Part shown: one piece after another, positions 43,527-54,267 of the stretch
Numbering within the stretch: position 1 is the stretch's first letter
Layout of the letters: each line of letters opens with the position of its first letter
Assembly (NCBI GenBank): GCA_958295665.1
Contig: OY282558.1
Location: forward strand, 187,156,015 to 187,220,014
Direction: 5' to 3'
DNA from: Tipula vernalis
Taxonomy: Eukaryota; Arthropoda; Insecta; Diptera; Tipulidae
DNA length: 64,000 nucleotides
Notes under the pieces: generated by a model
What the model was told of the DNA's origin: nothing
Seen by the model: the letters and a program-made list of their open reading frames with translations, nothing else
Databases searched by the model: none
Position numbers and translations under genes: made by a program

Positions 43527-45223
43527 AATATTAAAGAAATTTTAGAATTGCCTAATTGATTTAATAAACATCGTTTGTTTTTGACTACAGTATGCCAATT
43601 GTTAGTGTATCATTCGGTGCTATAGTGGATCTGCCTCATATTAAAAACTTGCTGAATTTAATTAAAGCAACATCGACTGAAAACATCCTCAACGATGTCG
43701 AGGTTTCTACCAATGAAACATGTAATTAAAACGGCTAAAACGTTTCATTTGCTCCGCGCAGTGTACTTAAGTCCCTGGACCGCCGAAGAAAAAGCACTGA
43801 CAAGTTAAATTATAGTTCTCTATTCTTGTCATCGCAGCTGCTTTTGTTTCTCACCTAATCCATCTTAAAATACTGTAGCAGCCGCAGACACACATCGTAG
43901 TAGATTAAGATCTTCGGCAACTTGTTGCCAAGGTGTCTATTTTATTTCCTTTTACTGAAAACACGGTAGACGGTATAGCATATCATGTCTACGTTCATCT
44001 TTCATGTTTAACTTAGCCAATTCATCGTAAAAGAGTAAAGTTGTACGTTTTGGACCTATTTCGCTTACTTGTTAGTAATAAAATAGGTATAAAACTTTAC
44101 CTGTAATCGTACAATAGTGTGAGATTGTTCGTGCATTTTAAAGCTGAATAATCTCCAAGCTGCATCAGAGCATTACGACATCGTGCTCCATAAATGTTTC
44201 TATTTCATCGTGCTAAAGAGTTCCAATCTCTTCGCCCGCTGCAGCTAAAATTATTCTCAGAATTTACTTTTGATTCTGCAAATGTTAAAACATTTACAAA
44301 TAAATAAAAATTTGTACCACGGTTATTCTCCGTACATAAGTATCACTTTAGTCGTGAGTTTAAACACACTAACTGCCATCTGGTGAAAATAATATAAACA
44401 AAATTTAACCAAACAACAAGGAATTTGACTTTTTTCGTCTCCTTTGCTTCGCTCAAAAATATATAATTATAATACTATCGGTGTTGGTAGACTGCCTTCC
44501 ATCCCTTGGCCTAAATTGATTCTATTATCCAAGGTAGATGTGCGCATTTGCGAATAGTGGTAGAATTCTGGGGTTACACCATGGACCCCTTGTCGCATTG
44601 AGTGCGGATCCCTTATGAGTTACAATCCATTTTAATAATAATAATCTAGAGATCGCCAATTTTGTTCCTTTTCCGGCTTTTGTAGAAGGATAACCTCCAA
44701 AAAATGTTGAGATTATAAAACTCCATTAAACCACTTTTTAGAAAAAGTTAATGGTGAAACCAAATATTTCCGTGGCTCTCTTTGTGGCGTTTCGATGCTC
44801 CTTAATAGATTATGCATAAGCACAGAAAATTTTGAAAATCTAATAACGTTTTATAAAGTTTTATCTTTCAGGTTTCTTTGTTCGTCGAATAAGTTAAGTT
44901 GTTCACTTATATTCCATTAGAAGATTCAGCAACAATTAATTCTTTGCGAATTTGATTTGTACCAGAAAAATCTGATGGAATCCGTTTTTGATTGATGAAA
45001 CTAAAATATGCCGAGGTGTCTGAATCTTTTAGGGGCTATTTCAACCAGAAACTCGACTTAGGCTAAACAGCAATATTCTTTTCCACGTGTGTATGACCCA
45101 CCGTCCACAATAATTGTAAATCACTGATGTCTAGAAATGCTTCTTTTCCAGAAACAAATAGTTGAAGTCTTACCTGATAATTATCTGTTATAAGTTATAG
45201 CAGTACAAATTTTTAATAAAAAT
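43527..45223. other. Non-coding, nothing recognised
   Basis: No open frame with known motifs, and no array. The sequence up to 45223 is the target DNA of BEL-3. Confidence 0.35.
45220..45223. repeat. BEL-3 target duplication, left (AAAT)
   Basis: AAAT before the left LTR matches AAAT at 51950-51953 after the right LTR. A five-base version would need one mismatch (AAAAT against AAATT), so the duplication is four bases or a slightly decayed five. Confidence 0.75.
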
Positions 45224-45851
45224 TGATGGTAATCCCAGGTGAATAAAATATAACTGGGATGGTGGTAAGCTTCAGGTAGGTATTCTATATACTTTATTAT
45301 TTCAAACAAACAATATTGATAACTATTTTGTAATTTTAGGTTAATTGTTTTTATTAATTGTTACTCGTTTGATGCACAGTACAGAAGTGATTATTTTAAG
45401 TAGTAAAAGATTATTGACTGAGAATTACAATTATACAAAAAAATATTATGTTTAATGCCATCTGCATGTGGACATTCTAACTACTTATTTGCCATAATAA
45501 TTTAGTACAACTTTGTTCATAATTATGATTATCTTTCTATTACAATTTTTGTTTCATAATTATTGTATCAGCAAAACGTCAAAATAATTGTGTAAACAAA
45601 TAAAAATTTAGGTAAGGTACAATTTAAATTAATTGAATTTAACAATAATTGAAATATACGCTTTTAGATTTATGCCGTCGATAAAGATTGCTCATCGTAC
45701 AGGTTAATGGGTTGCTCATCAGCTGCTGTGCGTTCAGATAAGTACAAAAATTCGGTGTCATTTATTTGGATGATTCTTTGTGATTTCCTTTCTTTTCAGA
45801 TTCCTGCTTCAACACTGATGATGTTCCGGAAAACGTTTGCGATTCCCAACA
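45224..45851 (-). repeat. BEL-3 3' LTR
   Basis: A 628-bp repeat, plus-strand ends TGATGGTAATCCC and TTCCCAACA. It is identical by eye to 51322-51949. The first 90 bases on the minus strand also encode the end of integrase. A small hairpin, AATCCCAG...CTGGGAT, lies at its plus-strand left end. Confidence 0.95.
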
Positions 45852-46772
45852 TGTCGCCCCCGTTGACGAATTGGATGAGTCAATCGATGGAAGCAAGCAA
45901 ATTTTTGTGATGGGTCGCTCGTATATAGCCTTTGATGTCTTAATCGTGACCACACGGACAAAACCATCTTTACCTGGGTGAACATTGATAATTCGTCCCA
46001 ATGCCCATTGCCCTGGTGGAATGTTGTCGTCTTTTAAAATAACCAAGTCGCCGATTTTGACGTTGTTATGCCTCAATCGCCACTTTGACAGGCGATTCAA
46101 ACTGGTGAGATATTCTGCTTGCCACCTTCTTGAGAAATGCTGGAACATTTGTTGTGTCATCTGCCAGCGGGATAGACGGTTTATTTTCAGGTGTGTGATG
46201 TCCGGTTCTGGAATTAATGTAATTGGTTGTCCGATGATGAAATGCGCCGGTGTTAGCGCTTGGATATGTTCCTCTTGTGACTCACATAAAGGTCGGGAAT
46301 TCAGGAGGCCCTCGATTTGTATTAAAAGCGTGTTTAATTCCTCATAACGTAATATCGTTTGACCAAGCACACGTCGCAAATGAAATTTTACAGATTTAAC
46401 AGCGGCTTCACAAAGCCCGTTGAAATGTGGTGCTGCCGGTGGTACGAAGTGCCATTTTGTGTTGTTCAATGTGGCCCAGTTAATAATTTGGGTTTCCTCT
46501 TTAGACAACAGCTCACGAAGACGTTTTAAATCGTTTGCGGCGCCTACGAAATTCGTCCCATTGTCACTGTAAATATCGGTGGGAATTCCCCGACGGTTCT
46601 GGAATCGTTTGAATGCTCCGAGGAACGTTTCAGTTGTCATATCTGATGCTAATTCAAGGTGCACGCCCTTGGTGGCCATACATGTGAATATGACCAGGTA
46701 TGCCTTATAGGTGATTGCTTTCCTTTGTCGACTATTCTTAAGCACATATGGACCAGCGTAGTCTACGCTCGT
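45762..46772 (-). CDS. pol: BEL-3 integrase core and C-terminus, after TAG
   Basis: In the same frame as the upstream pol part, this carries the catalytic D in SVDYAGPY, D in YSDNGTNFVG and E in LCEAAVKSVK; the usual GLWE is GLCE here. The C-terminal blocks TPAHFIIGQP, IGDLVILKDDNIPP and GFVRVVTIKT follow. The frame ends at 45762, inside the 3' LTR. The TAG at 46773-46775 falls between the zinc finger and the first catalytic Asp, so no full integrase is made unless the stop is suppressed. Confidence 0.92.
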   Translation of the reverse strand, partial: TSVDYAGPYVLKNSRQRKAITYKAYLVIFTCMATKGVHLELASDMTTETFLGAFKRFQNRRGIPTDIYSDNGTNFVGAANDLKRLRELLSKEETQIINWATLNNTKWHFVPPAAPHFNGLCEAAVKSVKFHLRRVLGQTILRYEELNTLLIQIEGLLNSRPLCESQEEHIQALTPAHFIIGQPITLIPEPDITHLKINRLSRWQMTQQMFQHFSRRWQAEYLTSLNRLSKWRLRHNNVKIGDLVILKDDNIPPGQWALGRIINVHPGKDGFVRVVTIKTSKAIYERPITKICLLPSIDSSNSSTGATCWESQTFSGTSSVLKQESEKKGNHKESSK

Positions 46773-49700
46773 CTACAAAAATGAACGGATTAGGTTAACC
46801 CGTGGTGGTGGTAATTGTCCCATGAGCTGCTCCTGGGTTATTTTCTTCTGTCGGAAACATTTGATGCAGTCATGTATTACGCTTCGAACCAAATCCTTGC
46901 CGCGGATTATGGTATATTGTTGTTTTATGATGGACATCAATAATGTCGGACCGGCATGCAAATTGTTCTCGTGAGTTTCTCGTACTAATTTCCGTGCTAT
47001 TGGGTGACTTCCTGACAAAATAATCGGGTGCTTGAGGTCGTATTGGTCCTTTGCGTGTTCCAGACGACCACCAACTCGTAAAATGCCAGCTTTATCTAAG
47101 AACGGGAATAGAATAGAAATATGAGATTTCTTCAAGGGCGAATTGTTACGTAAACTGTTTATCTCTTCTGCAAAACTTGTATGTTGCGCTTCACGAAACA
47201 TTGTTTTATACGACTCGTACAATTCGGCTACTGTGATACGGCCGATGACTCGGGTTTTGAAATTTCGAAAATTGTACCCTGCACGTTTGAGCCAAGCAAG
47301 AATTCGAATTGCCTTGGTGATACTTGAGAACTTCTCGATGATTCCAGCAACGATTATTGAACTGCTTGTTGCTCTCTCTGGTTCTTCTCTAGCGAGATTG
47401 GTTAGTGCGACAATCTTTTCCTTTTTTTGTACTTTCGGTGGTTCTGGAGGTTGAAGTGGTTCGCAACGTAGCCATTCCGGTCCTTGCCACCACATTAAAT
47501 TTGTGATAAGTTCATTGGGAAGAATGCCACGTGAGGCTATATCTGCCGGGTTTTGCTTCGACGGGACGTATGACCACTGCTGAACATTTGTCGAACTTAA
47601 TATCTCGGTAACCCTGTTGATCACGAATACATTTCCCTTCCTAGGTGGATTTGCCAGCCAAGCAAGGACGGTAGTCGAATCAGACCATAATGAGATCTGT
47701 GGAGTTGTTGTAAGTGCCAATGACTTAATCACTAGCCCGAGCAACCGGGTCAATAACAGAGCTGCACACAACTCCAATCTAGCTGTGGTAGTATACTTGA
47801 TCGGTGCGACCTTGGTTTTCGCGGAAATGATGTTCGTCTGTACTTCTCCATTCGAACTTATGGTGCGAGCATATATGACGGCAGCGTACGCTGTATTTGA
47901 CGCGTCCGCAAATCCACATAGCTGCAATGCTGCATCCGAATTTAGCCATCTCGATAATTTGACTTCTTCTAATAGTTTCAGTTTGCTTCTGACATTTGAC
48001 CATTGTTCTTTGACATCTGCAGGGAGTAGGTCATCCCAATCGAATTTTCGCAGCCACAGACTCTGAAATAGGATCTTTATTCCTATTGTGACGGGTGACA
48101 GCCAGCCCATTGGGTCGAAAACTCGTGATGCCTCGGACAGCATATTTCTTTTGGTGAATTCTGTTGTGATTGGCAGCGATACCTTAAACGAAAAACAATC
48201 GGTTTGTGGGTCAAATTTGATTCCAAGAACAGAAATTAACTTTGTTCCTTCGGTAATTTCGCGAATTGAAATTTCTCGGTCATCTGCTGGTATGTTCTCC
48301 AAGAGTTTTACATTATTGGCTGCCCATTTGCGGAGGTGATACCCGCCTAGTTTTAAAAGGGATATCAGCTCGCTTTGCATGCTTCTGGCTTCGTCGACAG
48401 TACTCGCTCCCGACATAAGGTCGTCCATGTAAAAATCTCTCTGCAATATTTTCGCTGCAAACGGGTGACTTTCGATATGTAGGTGCGATAATTTATTGAG
48501 AGCTTGGGTTGCGAGAAACGAAGCTGACGCCGTACCGTAGGTGTTTGTTAGAAGCCGGTAGTGTCTCACTGGTAAATCTGGTGAGGTACGCCAAATGATG
48601 CGTTGGTAATCTGTGTCCGGGTTTTCGATCCACAGTTGACGGAACATTTTTTCAATGTCTGCCGTGATGATGTAACGATGTTTTCTGAATCTTATTAAGA
48701 TTTCTATGAGAGATTGTTGAACAGTCGGTCCGACCATCAACAAATCATTCAACGATACTCCCGTAGTGGTCTTCGCTGATGCGTCAAATACGACACGTAG
48801 TTTGGTGGTTGAACTACTTTCCTTGATTACGGGATGGTGTGGAAGGTAGTACATTTTTTCTTGTGGTCGATCGATTTGATCTGGTGGTACCAGCTCCATG
48901 TGACCGAGCTCTTCATATTCTTCCAGGAACTTGGAGTAGGTTTGGTGGAGTTCGGGGTTTTTCATCAGCTTTTGTTCCAGTGAGCTGAATCGCTTGACTG
49001 CTTGGTGTAGTGAGTTTCCCAATGCAGGTTTATTGGGCTTGAAAGGCAGTGGAATCCTGAATTTACCTGAACTTTCAATCTTCAAATGTTTGTCGAAGTG
49101 TTCCATGCATAGCTTTTCTTCTCCGGTGTACTGCTCGACAGCTGGTAGTTCTTCTGTCTCCCAGAATCTCCTCAATGATTGGTCGATGCTGATTTCTTCT
49201 TGAACAGATAGACAGGTGATGGTTTGGTGTGGTACGCCATTCGATTCATAATTTCCCCCTACGATCCACCCTAGATTGGTTTTCTGTGCAACAGGCTGGT
49301 CTGCGCCCTTTCTTATCTGACCGTCAGATAAAAGCATTAGGAATTTGTCACACCCAATCAAAAGATCTATGGGACCCGGCGAGTCAAATTCGGGATCGGC
49401 CAATGACAATTCGTTTAGGTACGTGAATTGCTCGCGGTTTACAGGTTTAGAAGGTAGGCTCGACGTTATTTTTGGTATTATGTATGCTGTGAGTTCGACG
49501 CTAAATTGGGTATCGATTCTGGATCTCAACAAAAGTGAAGATACACCTCTCGAACTGCCAGCTCTTCCGCCATTCAGAGTGTTGATGTTGAATCTCGCAT
49601 TTGACCGTAAAACGTTCAATCTATTTGCGCAGTGCTCTGTGATGTATGATCTTGTTGAAGCGGAGTCTAGGAGAGCGCGACACATTTGCCAATTCCCATA

Positions 49701-49922
49701 TCTGTCGCGTATTTCAACTTTTGCGGTTGGTAATAGTGCATCGGCACCTATGCCTTGGTGGGATGAATGTAAGCTCTGAACGGGGTGATTAGGACTCTTG
49801 CACACGGCCAATAATGTTGTAGTATCTGGCTTCGTAGATGGTTTCGGCTCGAAAGAAACACTTGGTGAAATCTGGTCAGCATGCACAAGTGAATGGTGCC
49901 TTTTCTTACATTGGTGGCATCG
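46773..49922 (-). CDS. pol: BEL-3 Pol: PR, RT, RNase H, IN finger
   Basis: Open from just after the TGA at 49923-49925 to the TAG at 46773-46775. It begins with the third finger (CHQCKKRHHSLVH). The protease turn is DSA in RALLDSASTRSYIT. RT has LRVVFDASAKTTTG and catalytic YMDDL (about 48420-48435), a variant of YVDD. RNase H shows LCGFADASNTAYAAV and ISLWSDSTTVLAWL. The integrase HHCC finger follows (HENNLHAGP, CIKCFRQKK). The length to the TAG is about 1,050 codons. It would have to be made as a Gag-Pol fusion because no Met lies near the start. Confidence 0.93.
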   Translation of the reverse strand, partial: RCHQCKKRHHSLVHADQISPSVSFEPKPSTKPDTTTLLAVCKSPNHPVQSLHSSHQGIGADALLPTAKVEIRDRYGNWQMCRALLDSASTRSYITEHCANRLNVLRSNARFNINTLNGGRAGSSRGVSSLLLRSRIDTQFSVELTAYIIPKITSSLPSKPVNREQFTYLNELSLADPEFDSPGPIDLLIGCDKFLMLLSDGQIRKGADQPVAQKTNLGWIVGGNYESNGVPHQTITCLSVQEEISIDQSLRRFWETEELPAVEQYTGEEKLCMEHFDKHLKIESSGKFRIPLPFKPNKPALGNSLHQAVKRFSSLEQKLMKNPELHQTYSKFLEEYEELGHMELVPPDQIDRPQEKMYYLPHHPVIKESSSTTKLRVVFDASAKTTTGVSLNDLLMVGPTVQQSLIEILIRFRKHRYIITADIEKMFRQLWIENPDTDYQRIIWRTSPDLPVRHYRLLTNTYGTASASFLATQALNKLSHLHIESHPFAAKILQRDFYMDDLMSGASTVDEARSMQSELISLLKLGGYHLRKWAANNVKLLENIPADDREISIREITEGTKLISVLGIKFDPQTDCFSFKVSLPITTEFTKRNMLSEASRVFDPMGWLSPVTIGIKILFQSLWLRKFDWDDLLPADVKEQWSNVRSKLKLLEEVKLSRWLNSDAALQLCGFADASNTAYAAVIYARTISSNGEVQTNIISAKTKVAPIKYTTTARLELCAALLLTRLLGLVIKSLALTTTPQISLWSDSTTVLAWLANPPRKGNVFVINRVTEILSSTNVQQWSYVPSKQNPADIASRGILPNELITNLMWWQGPEWLRCEPLQPPEPPKVQKKEKIVALTNLAREEPERATSSSIIVAGIIEKFSSITKAIRILAWLKRAGYNFRNFKTRVIGRITVAELYESYKTMFREAQHTSFAEEINSLRNNSPLKKSHISILFPFLDKAGILRVGGRLEHAKDQYDLKHPIILSGSHPIARKLVRETHENNLHAGPTLLMSIIKQQYTIIRGKDLVRSVIHDCIKCFRQKKITQEQLMGQLPPPRVNLIRSFL

Positions 49923-51023
49923 TCATTTCGATCTACACTGAAATGCACTATGCCCTTCTGCTAGACAATTGAAGCACCTAGCACTATTATTCAGGTATAA
50001 CCTGCGATCTTCTAACTTCATATGGATGAATTTGGGGCAGTCGCATAACCGATGTTGTTGGTTGGTACACAGTGAACAGCTTGGTAGTGGTTTCGCTTCA
50101 ACGTGAAAATTTTGTGTAGGTGTGCTTGGTCTGGTTTGGTATTTGTTGGGTTGATATTTAAGACCTTCAAGTGCATTCATTCGGTTACTCAGGAATTTAA
50201 GAAAGTCTTCAAATGTCGGAAACTCTTGTTCCGATGACTCCTGTCGCCATAGTTGCAGTGTGATGTCATCCAGTTTCTTTTCTGCAAGGTACACTAACCA
50301 ACAGTCTCTAGATTCAGCACTTGATCCCAGCGCCTTTAGACCGCGGATAACTTCGTCGTATGTGTCGTACATTTGCCCAATTGTTTCGACTGAAGGTTTA
50401 TTAATTTGCGGCTGCTTCATATATGTTTCGATGAATTCATTTACTATTATGCGTTTTCTATCGTAGCGTTTAACTAATTTTTTGAAAGCCTCTATGTAGC
50501 TAGCATCATCCACCCGGAAATGTCGTATTAACTTTTCAGCCGGACCTCGCAATTGCCCCACCAAATACTGGAATTTTTGCGCCGGTGATAGGTTTGTGTT
50601 CTCATGGACGGTACTTTTAAACAGATCATAAAATGACTGCCATTCTCGAGCCTTGCCGCTAAAGGTAGGTAGCGTCAAACGTGGTAGCTTGAAATCTGCT
50701 GGTGGGCTTGAAAACGATGCATTTAGAGTAGTGTCATTCATACTACTAGATGGTGTTTGAATCTTCGTCCTCATCAATCTTTGTAAAGTGGCTACGCATA
50801 AATAATAGTTGTCATCTACCGCCTCAATGTCCGACTGGGCATCTGCATTGATGGAAAATATTTCGTTCTCGACGCTCACAAAACTATTATAATGCTCTTT
50901 CATTTTATCTAACCTTATTTGCATCTCATCAAAGGGCGTGGTATCCTTGCATGCTTTCGCATAAGTAACTAATTTGGTAATTTGGCCTTTAATGACCGAT
51001 CGTCGCTTGATTAAAGTGTCCAT
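49923..51023 (-). CDS. gag: BEL-3 Gag, ends at in-frame TGA
   Basis: Begins at ATG 51023 (MDTLIKRRSVIKGQ), chosen over an upstream GTG in the same frame. It has a helical N-terminus and a DUF1759-type core (FKLPRLTLPTFSGKAREWQSF, FQYLVGQLRGPAEKLIRHF). Two fingers, CSLCTNQQHRLCDC and CFNCLAEGHSAFQC, follow. The TGA comes four codons after the second finger, followed by C, and pol continues in the same frame with the third finger. This is the same border at which BEL-1 changes frame. Confidence 0.93.
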   Translation of the reverse strand: MDTLIKRRSVIKGQITKLVTYAKACKDTTPFDEMQIRLDKMKEHYNSFVSVENEIFSINADAQSDIEAVDDNYYLCVATLQRLMRTKIQTPSSSMNDTTLNASFSSPPADFKLPRLTLPTFSGKAREWQSFYDLFKSTVHENTNLSPAQKFQYLVGQLRGPAEKLIRHFRVDDASYIEAFKKLVKRYDRKRIIVNEFIETYMKQPQINKPSVETIGQMYDTYDEVIRGLKALGSSAESRDCWLVYLAEKKLDDITLQLWRQESSEQEFPTFEDFLKFLSNRMNALEGLKYQPNKYQTRPSTPTQNFHVEAKPLPSCSLCTNQQHRLCDCPKFIHMKLEDRRLYLNNSARCFNCLAEGHSAFQCRSK

Positions 51024-51302
51024 ATTCACTTTGAGTCAATGTGATGAGGTTTCTAGGTTATCACGAATTTCACAAATTAATTTCACTTCACGACAATGTT
51101 AGTACGAAACACCCGGTAAATAAAATTATGCGTTTGCAAATTTTATATTTATATATTCTTATATATTGCAGTCGTATTTGCAAATTTCAAGGTTTTTGGT
51201 TTCCAATAAACATCCAGTAACTTCTCCAAAATGGCCGTCCACGCGGCAATGATGTGGTGTACAATCTCCCACGCGGTCCAATTTGGCAATAAGTAAACCG
51301 GA
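51024..51302 (-). promoter_or_regulatory. BEL-3 leader with AAAATGGCC motif
   Basis: The untranslated leader between the primer site and gag. At 51226-51246 the plus strand reads CCAAAATGGCCGTCCACGCGG, very close to CCAAAATGGCTGCTCACCGCG in the BEL-1 leader (9624-9644). The core resembles YY1/Pho-type sites (AAAATGGC). Function is inference only. Confidence 0.5.
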
Positions 51303-51319
51303 TCCGGCTCGAAGGACCA
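51303..51319 (-). other. BEL-3 primer binding site (tRNA-Tyr type)
   Basis: The minus strand reads TGGTCCTTCGAGCCGGA, two bases inside the 5' LTR and identical to the sites in BEL-1 and BEL-2. Confidence 0.87.
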
Positions 51320-51321
51320 GC

Positions 51322-51949
51322 TGATGGTAATCCCAGGTGAATAAAATATAACTGGGATGGTGGTAAGCTTCAGGTAGGTATTCTATATACTTTATTATTT
51401 CAAACAAACAATATTGATAACTATTTTGTAATTTTAGGTTAATTGTTTTTATTAATTGTTACTCGTTTGATGCACAGTACAGAAGTGATTATTTTAAGTA
51501 GTAAAAGATTATTGACTGAGAATTACAATTATACAAAAAAATATTATGTTTAATGCCATCTGCATGTGGACATTCTAACTACTTATTTGCCATAATAATT
51601 TAGTACAACTTTGTTCATAATTATGATTATCTTTCTATTACAATTTTTGTTTCATAATTATTGTATCAGCAAAACGTCAAAATAATTGTGTAAACAAATA
51701 AAAATTTAGGTAAGGTACAATTTAAATTAATTGAATTTAACAATAATTGAAATATACGCTTTTAGATTTATGCCGTCGATAAAGATTGCTCATCGTACAG
51801 GTTAATGGGTTGCTCATCAGCTGCTGTGCGTTCAGATAAGTACAAAAATTCGGTGTCATTTATTTGGATGATTCTTTGTGATTTCCTTTCTTTTCAGATT
51901 CCTGCTTCAACACTGATGATGTTCCGGAAAACGTTTGCGATTCCCAACA
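51322..51949 (-). repeat. BEL-3 5' LTR
   Basis: A 628-bp LTR identical by eye to 45224-45851. It is followed by AAAT, the second copy of the target duplication. Confidence 0.95.
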
Positions 51950-53677
51950 AAATTCAACATTCGTAGTGTAAACATCTGTTTATTTTTGAGCATCAAATAT
52001 ACTTTAATCTTCTGTTAAAAAAAATTTAATTCTATGTCTTTTCAAACCACTTCATTTGTTACAAATCCAATTTAACGTTACCCATATTTACCTCAATATA
52101 ATATTTGTTTCATGACGTAACAATTCTACAATGCCACCTTTATTCCCATTTTCTTCATGTTTGCCTTATTTTACTTTTTTCCGCCTCTCATATAATCCTT
52201 TCTCTTATTTTTATTTTTTAAATGTGAATTCCTACAATTTCAAACCCTATCAGCATTTTTTTCCGTTTTGGCAGTTGAAACTGAACACACAAGCTTTCAC
52301 GATTTTGGGTTTATTTCTTTGATGACTATTTTCCCCACTCAGTTGAATCGACCTATTTCACCACCACCAATCTTATCAAACGATCCAATTCTACTTTCAT
52401 GTCTTTCTGGTCGCACGCGTAGGTAGGTCGAGCCCTCATTTTACTCGGCTTAGCGTCTCTTTTCAGTGATAATCATAAATTTTGCCTTACTTGCATAACC
52501 AAGTTTGTTGGGTTTGGTCTATCAAAACTCTGCCAAATTGATTCCCTCATGAAACTTGCCCTGATCATTTTTCTAGGGATAATTGTTGGCTACACTTTAA
52601 AGGTTGAATTTAAACAGATTTTTAAATTTTAAATGGGCTTTTATTCAAACCAATTTTCGCGGGCTCCCCACACGAAACTTGGCGTGATAACTTTTCTCGG
52701 GATTATTAATGGCTAGGCACTTTTATAGAACCACTTTCCAGACATGACACTTTAAACTTAAAGTATAATTCCTATGCAATCAAAATGAGCCTATATTCAG
52801 CTGTAAAATCACTTCATGAAAATACCAGTTTCTAGGACGTTTTTTTAACTTTTCATTTCATTTAAAATATGTTTCGGCTGAAATATGTCGGCTGGTAACT
52901 TTCGGCTGAGATAGGCAAGACACTATCTGCATTAGTGACATTTTATAACTTTCGGCTAACTTTAATAGTATGAAATCGCGTGTTATAGAATTGGGCAGTT
53001 TTGAGACAAAACAGGTAATGTAAACTTGATAGTTTTGGAATACATTTCGTGATTTTTACTGATTTACTGAGAATTTCGTGATTTTTACTGATTTACTGAT
53101 TGTATTATTGAAAAGATTCTTTTGGAACATTAATTTAACTTCGACGTTGTTGCTCTCATCTAAACCTTTCATTTGATATAATATACGTGACTTTTTCAAA
53201 AATGCGTTTTGAGGCAGTTTTGGAAACTGGCGCCTCATTTGTATTTGTTCTAAATGGCATACGCTCTTTCTAAATTTCTACTCAAAAACTATCTCTTTCC
53301 GTTTCAAAGATAGCATAAAAAAAGTAGTTGTAAGTACACCACAAGTTCTTCCATTGTTTTTTTGCTTTTATTGAGCTAATAAAATTTAATCTACCAGTTA
53401 GAATAGTGTAATTCCAACAAAAATTAATTTTAATGTAGATCGAAGTTTGTAATTTTTTAAATTGTACATAGAACTTTGAAATTCTCTCTCATATCTCTCT
53501 AGTGAGTAGTTACAATAAAACGCTCGTGTATCCATAAACAATGACAATTTGGCGCTTAAACCAGCATGGAGTTGAATCACTTATAAAATTACATCATGGC
53601 AGACGTAAAATTAAATATATACCAATACCAACCTATAAACGATACCATAGTGTCAAATAGTGGTGATATTGTAACTG
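51950..53677. other. Non-coding between BEL-3 and CACTA-like element
   Basis: AT-rich, no gene recognised. Two weak internal duplications are visible. One is a segment with ACGAAACTTG followed by a CTAGGGATAATTGTTGGCTA-like phrase (about 52550-52600) that recurs loosely at 52670-52720. The other is a 30-bp tandem pair, TTCGTGATTTTTACTGATTT, at 53046-53098. Confidence 0.4.
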
Positions 53678-53692
53678 CACACTTAGAAATTT
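53678..53692 (+). repeat. CACTA-like terminal inverted repeat, left
   Basis: CACACTTAGAAATTT, perfectly inverted at 59638-59652. Another near copy, CACTTATAAAATT at 53578, is outside and less similar. Confidence 0.75.
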
Positions 53693-54267
53693 TGCGTCGA
53701 TTTTCGATGCAACCTTTTGTATCGAGCCATATACGATCCAGTCCTGAATCGAATTTAGATACAAAGCTAACATCGTTCATATTTACGATGTAACTCCATT
53801 TAAAACCAATGCAAAAATACATCGAATTAATTTTAAAATACATCGAATTAATAGCCTAAACTGCGGTAGTATATGGGGTTTCCCCATTTATAAAAAATAA
53901 AAATAAAATATGAGATAAATTAACCCTATACATAACTTCGTTCTCCTTATGCATACATGAATGTGTGAACATATAGCAAATTTTTCTGAAACATTTACTA
54001 ATCCCGGCAATTGAGGGGTTAATAATGTTTAATCATTTTTTTAGTCTAGTTGAGATTTTTATTCTAGTTGGTGTCGTCGTATTGTGAACAAGTGAAATTG
54101 TTGGAACAAATCATTGTGGTACAGTTAGTGTGAAATTAATAATGAAAAATAATAAAACATAGTATTTAGTATTGTGGTGTAATTTTTGACTAATTTTTGT
54201 AATATAGGATTAAGAATAAGTGTAAAAGTGGTACAGACTTTAAGTGAATAATATTTTCGTCAAAAAA

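Larger units (their letters stand above)
45224..51949 (-). mobile_element. BEL-3: young BEL/Pao element
   Basis: A 6,726-bp minus-strand element. It has 628-bp LTRs (45224-45851 and 51322-51949) that read as identical, a tRNA-Tyr-type primer site (51303-51319), and gag and pol in one frame broken by two nonsense codons: TGA at 49923-49925 and TAG at 46773-46775. A G-rich tract (minus strand of 45853-45862) borders the 3' LTR. The integrase C-terminus reads into the 3' LTR. Confidence 0.95.

Noticed and set aside
47617..48066. 149-codon plus-strand frame
   Set aside because: Lies fully antisense to BEL-3 RT/RNase H coding and has no motif of its own.
53578..53590. CACTTATAAAATT as left end of the CACTA-like element
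   Set aside because: The copy at 53678 matches the right end over 15 bases without error; this one diverges after a few.
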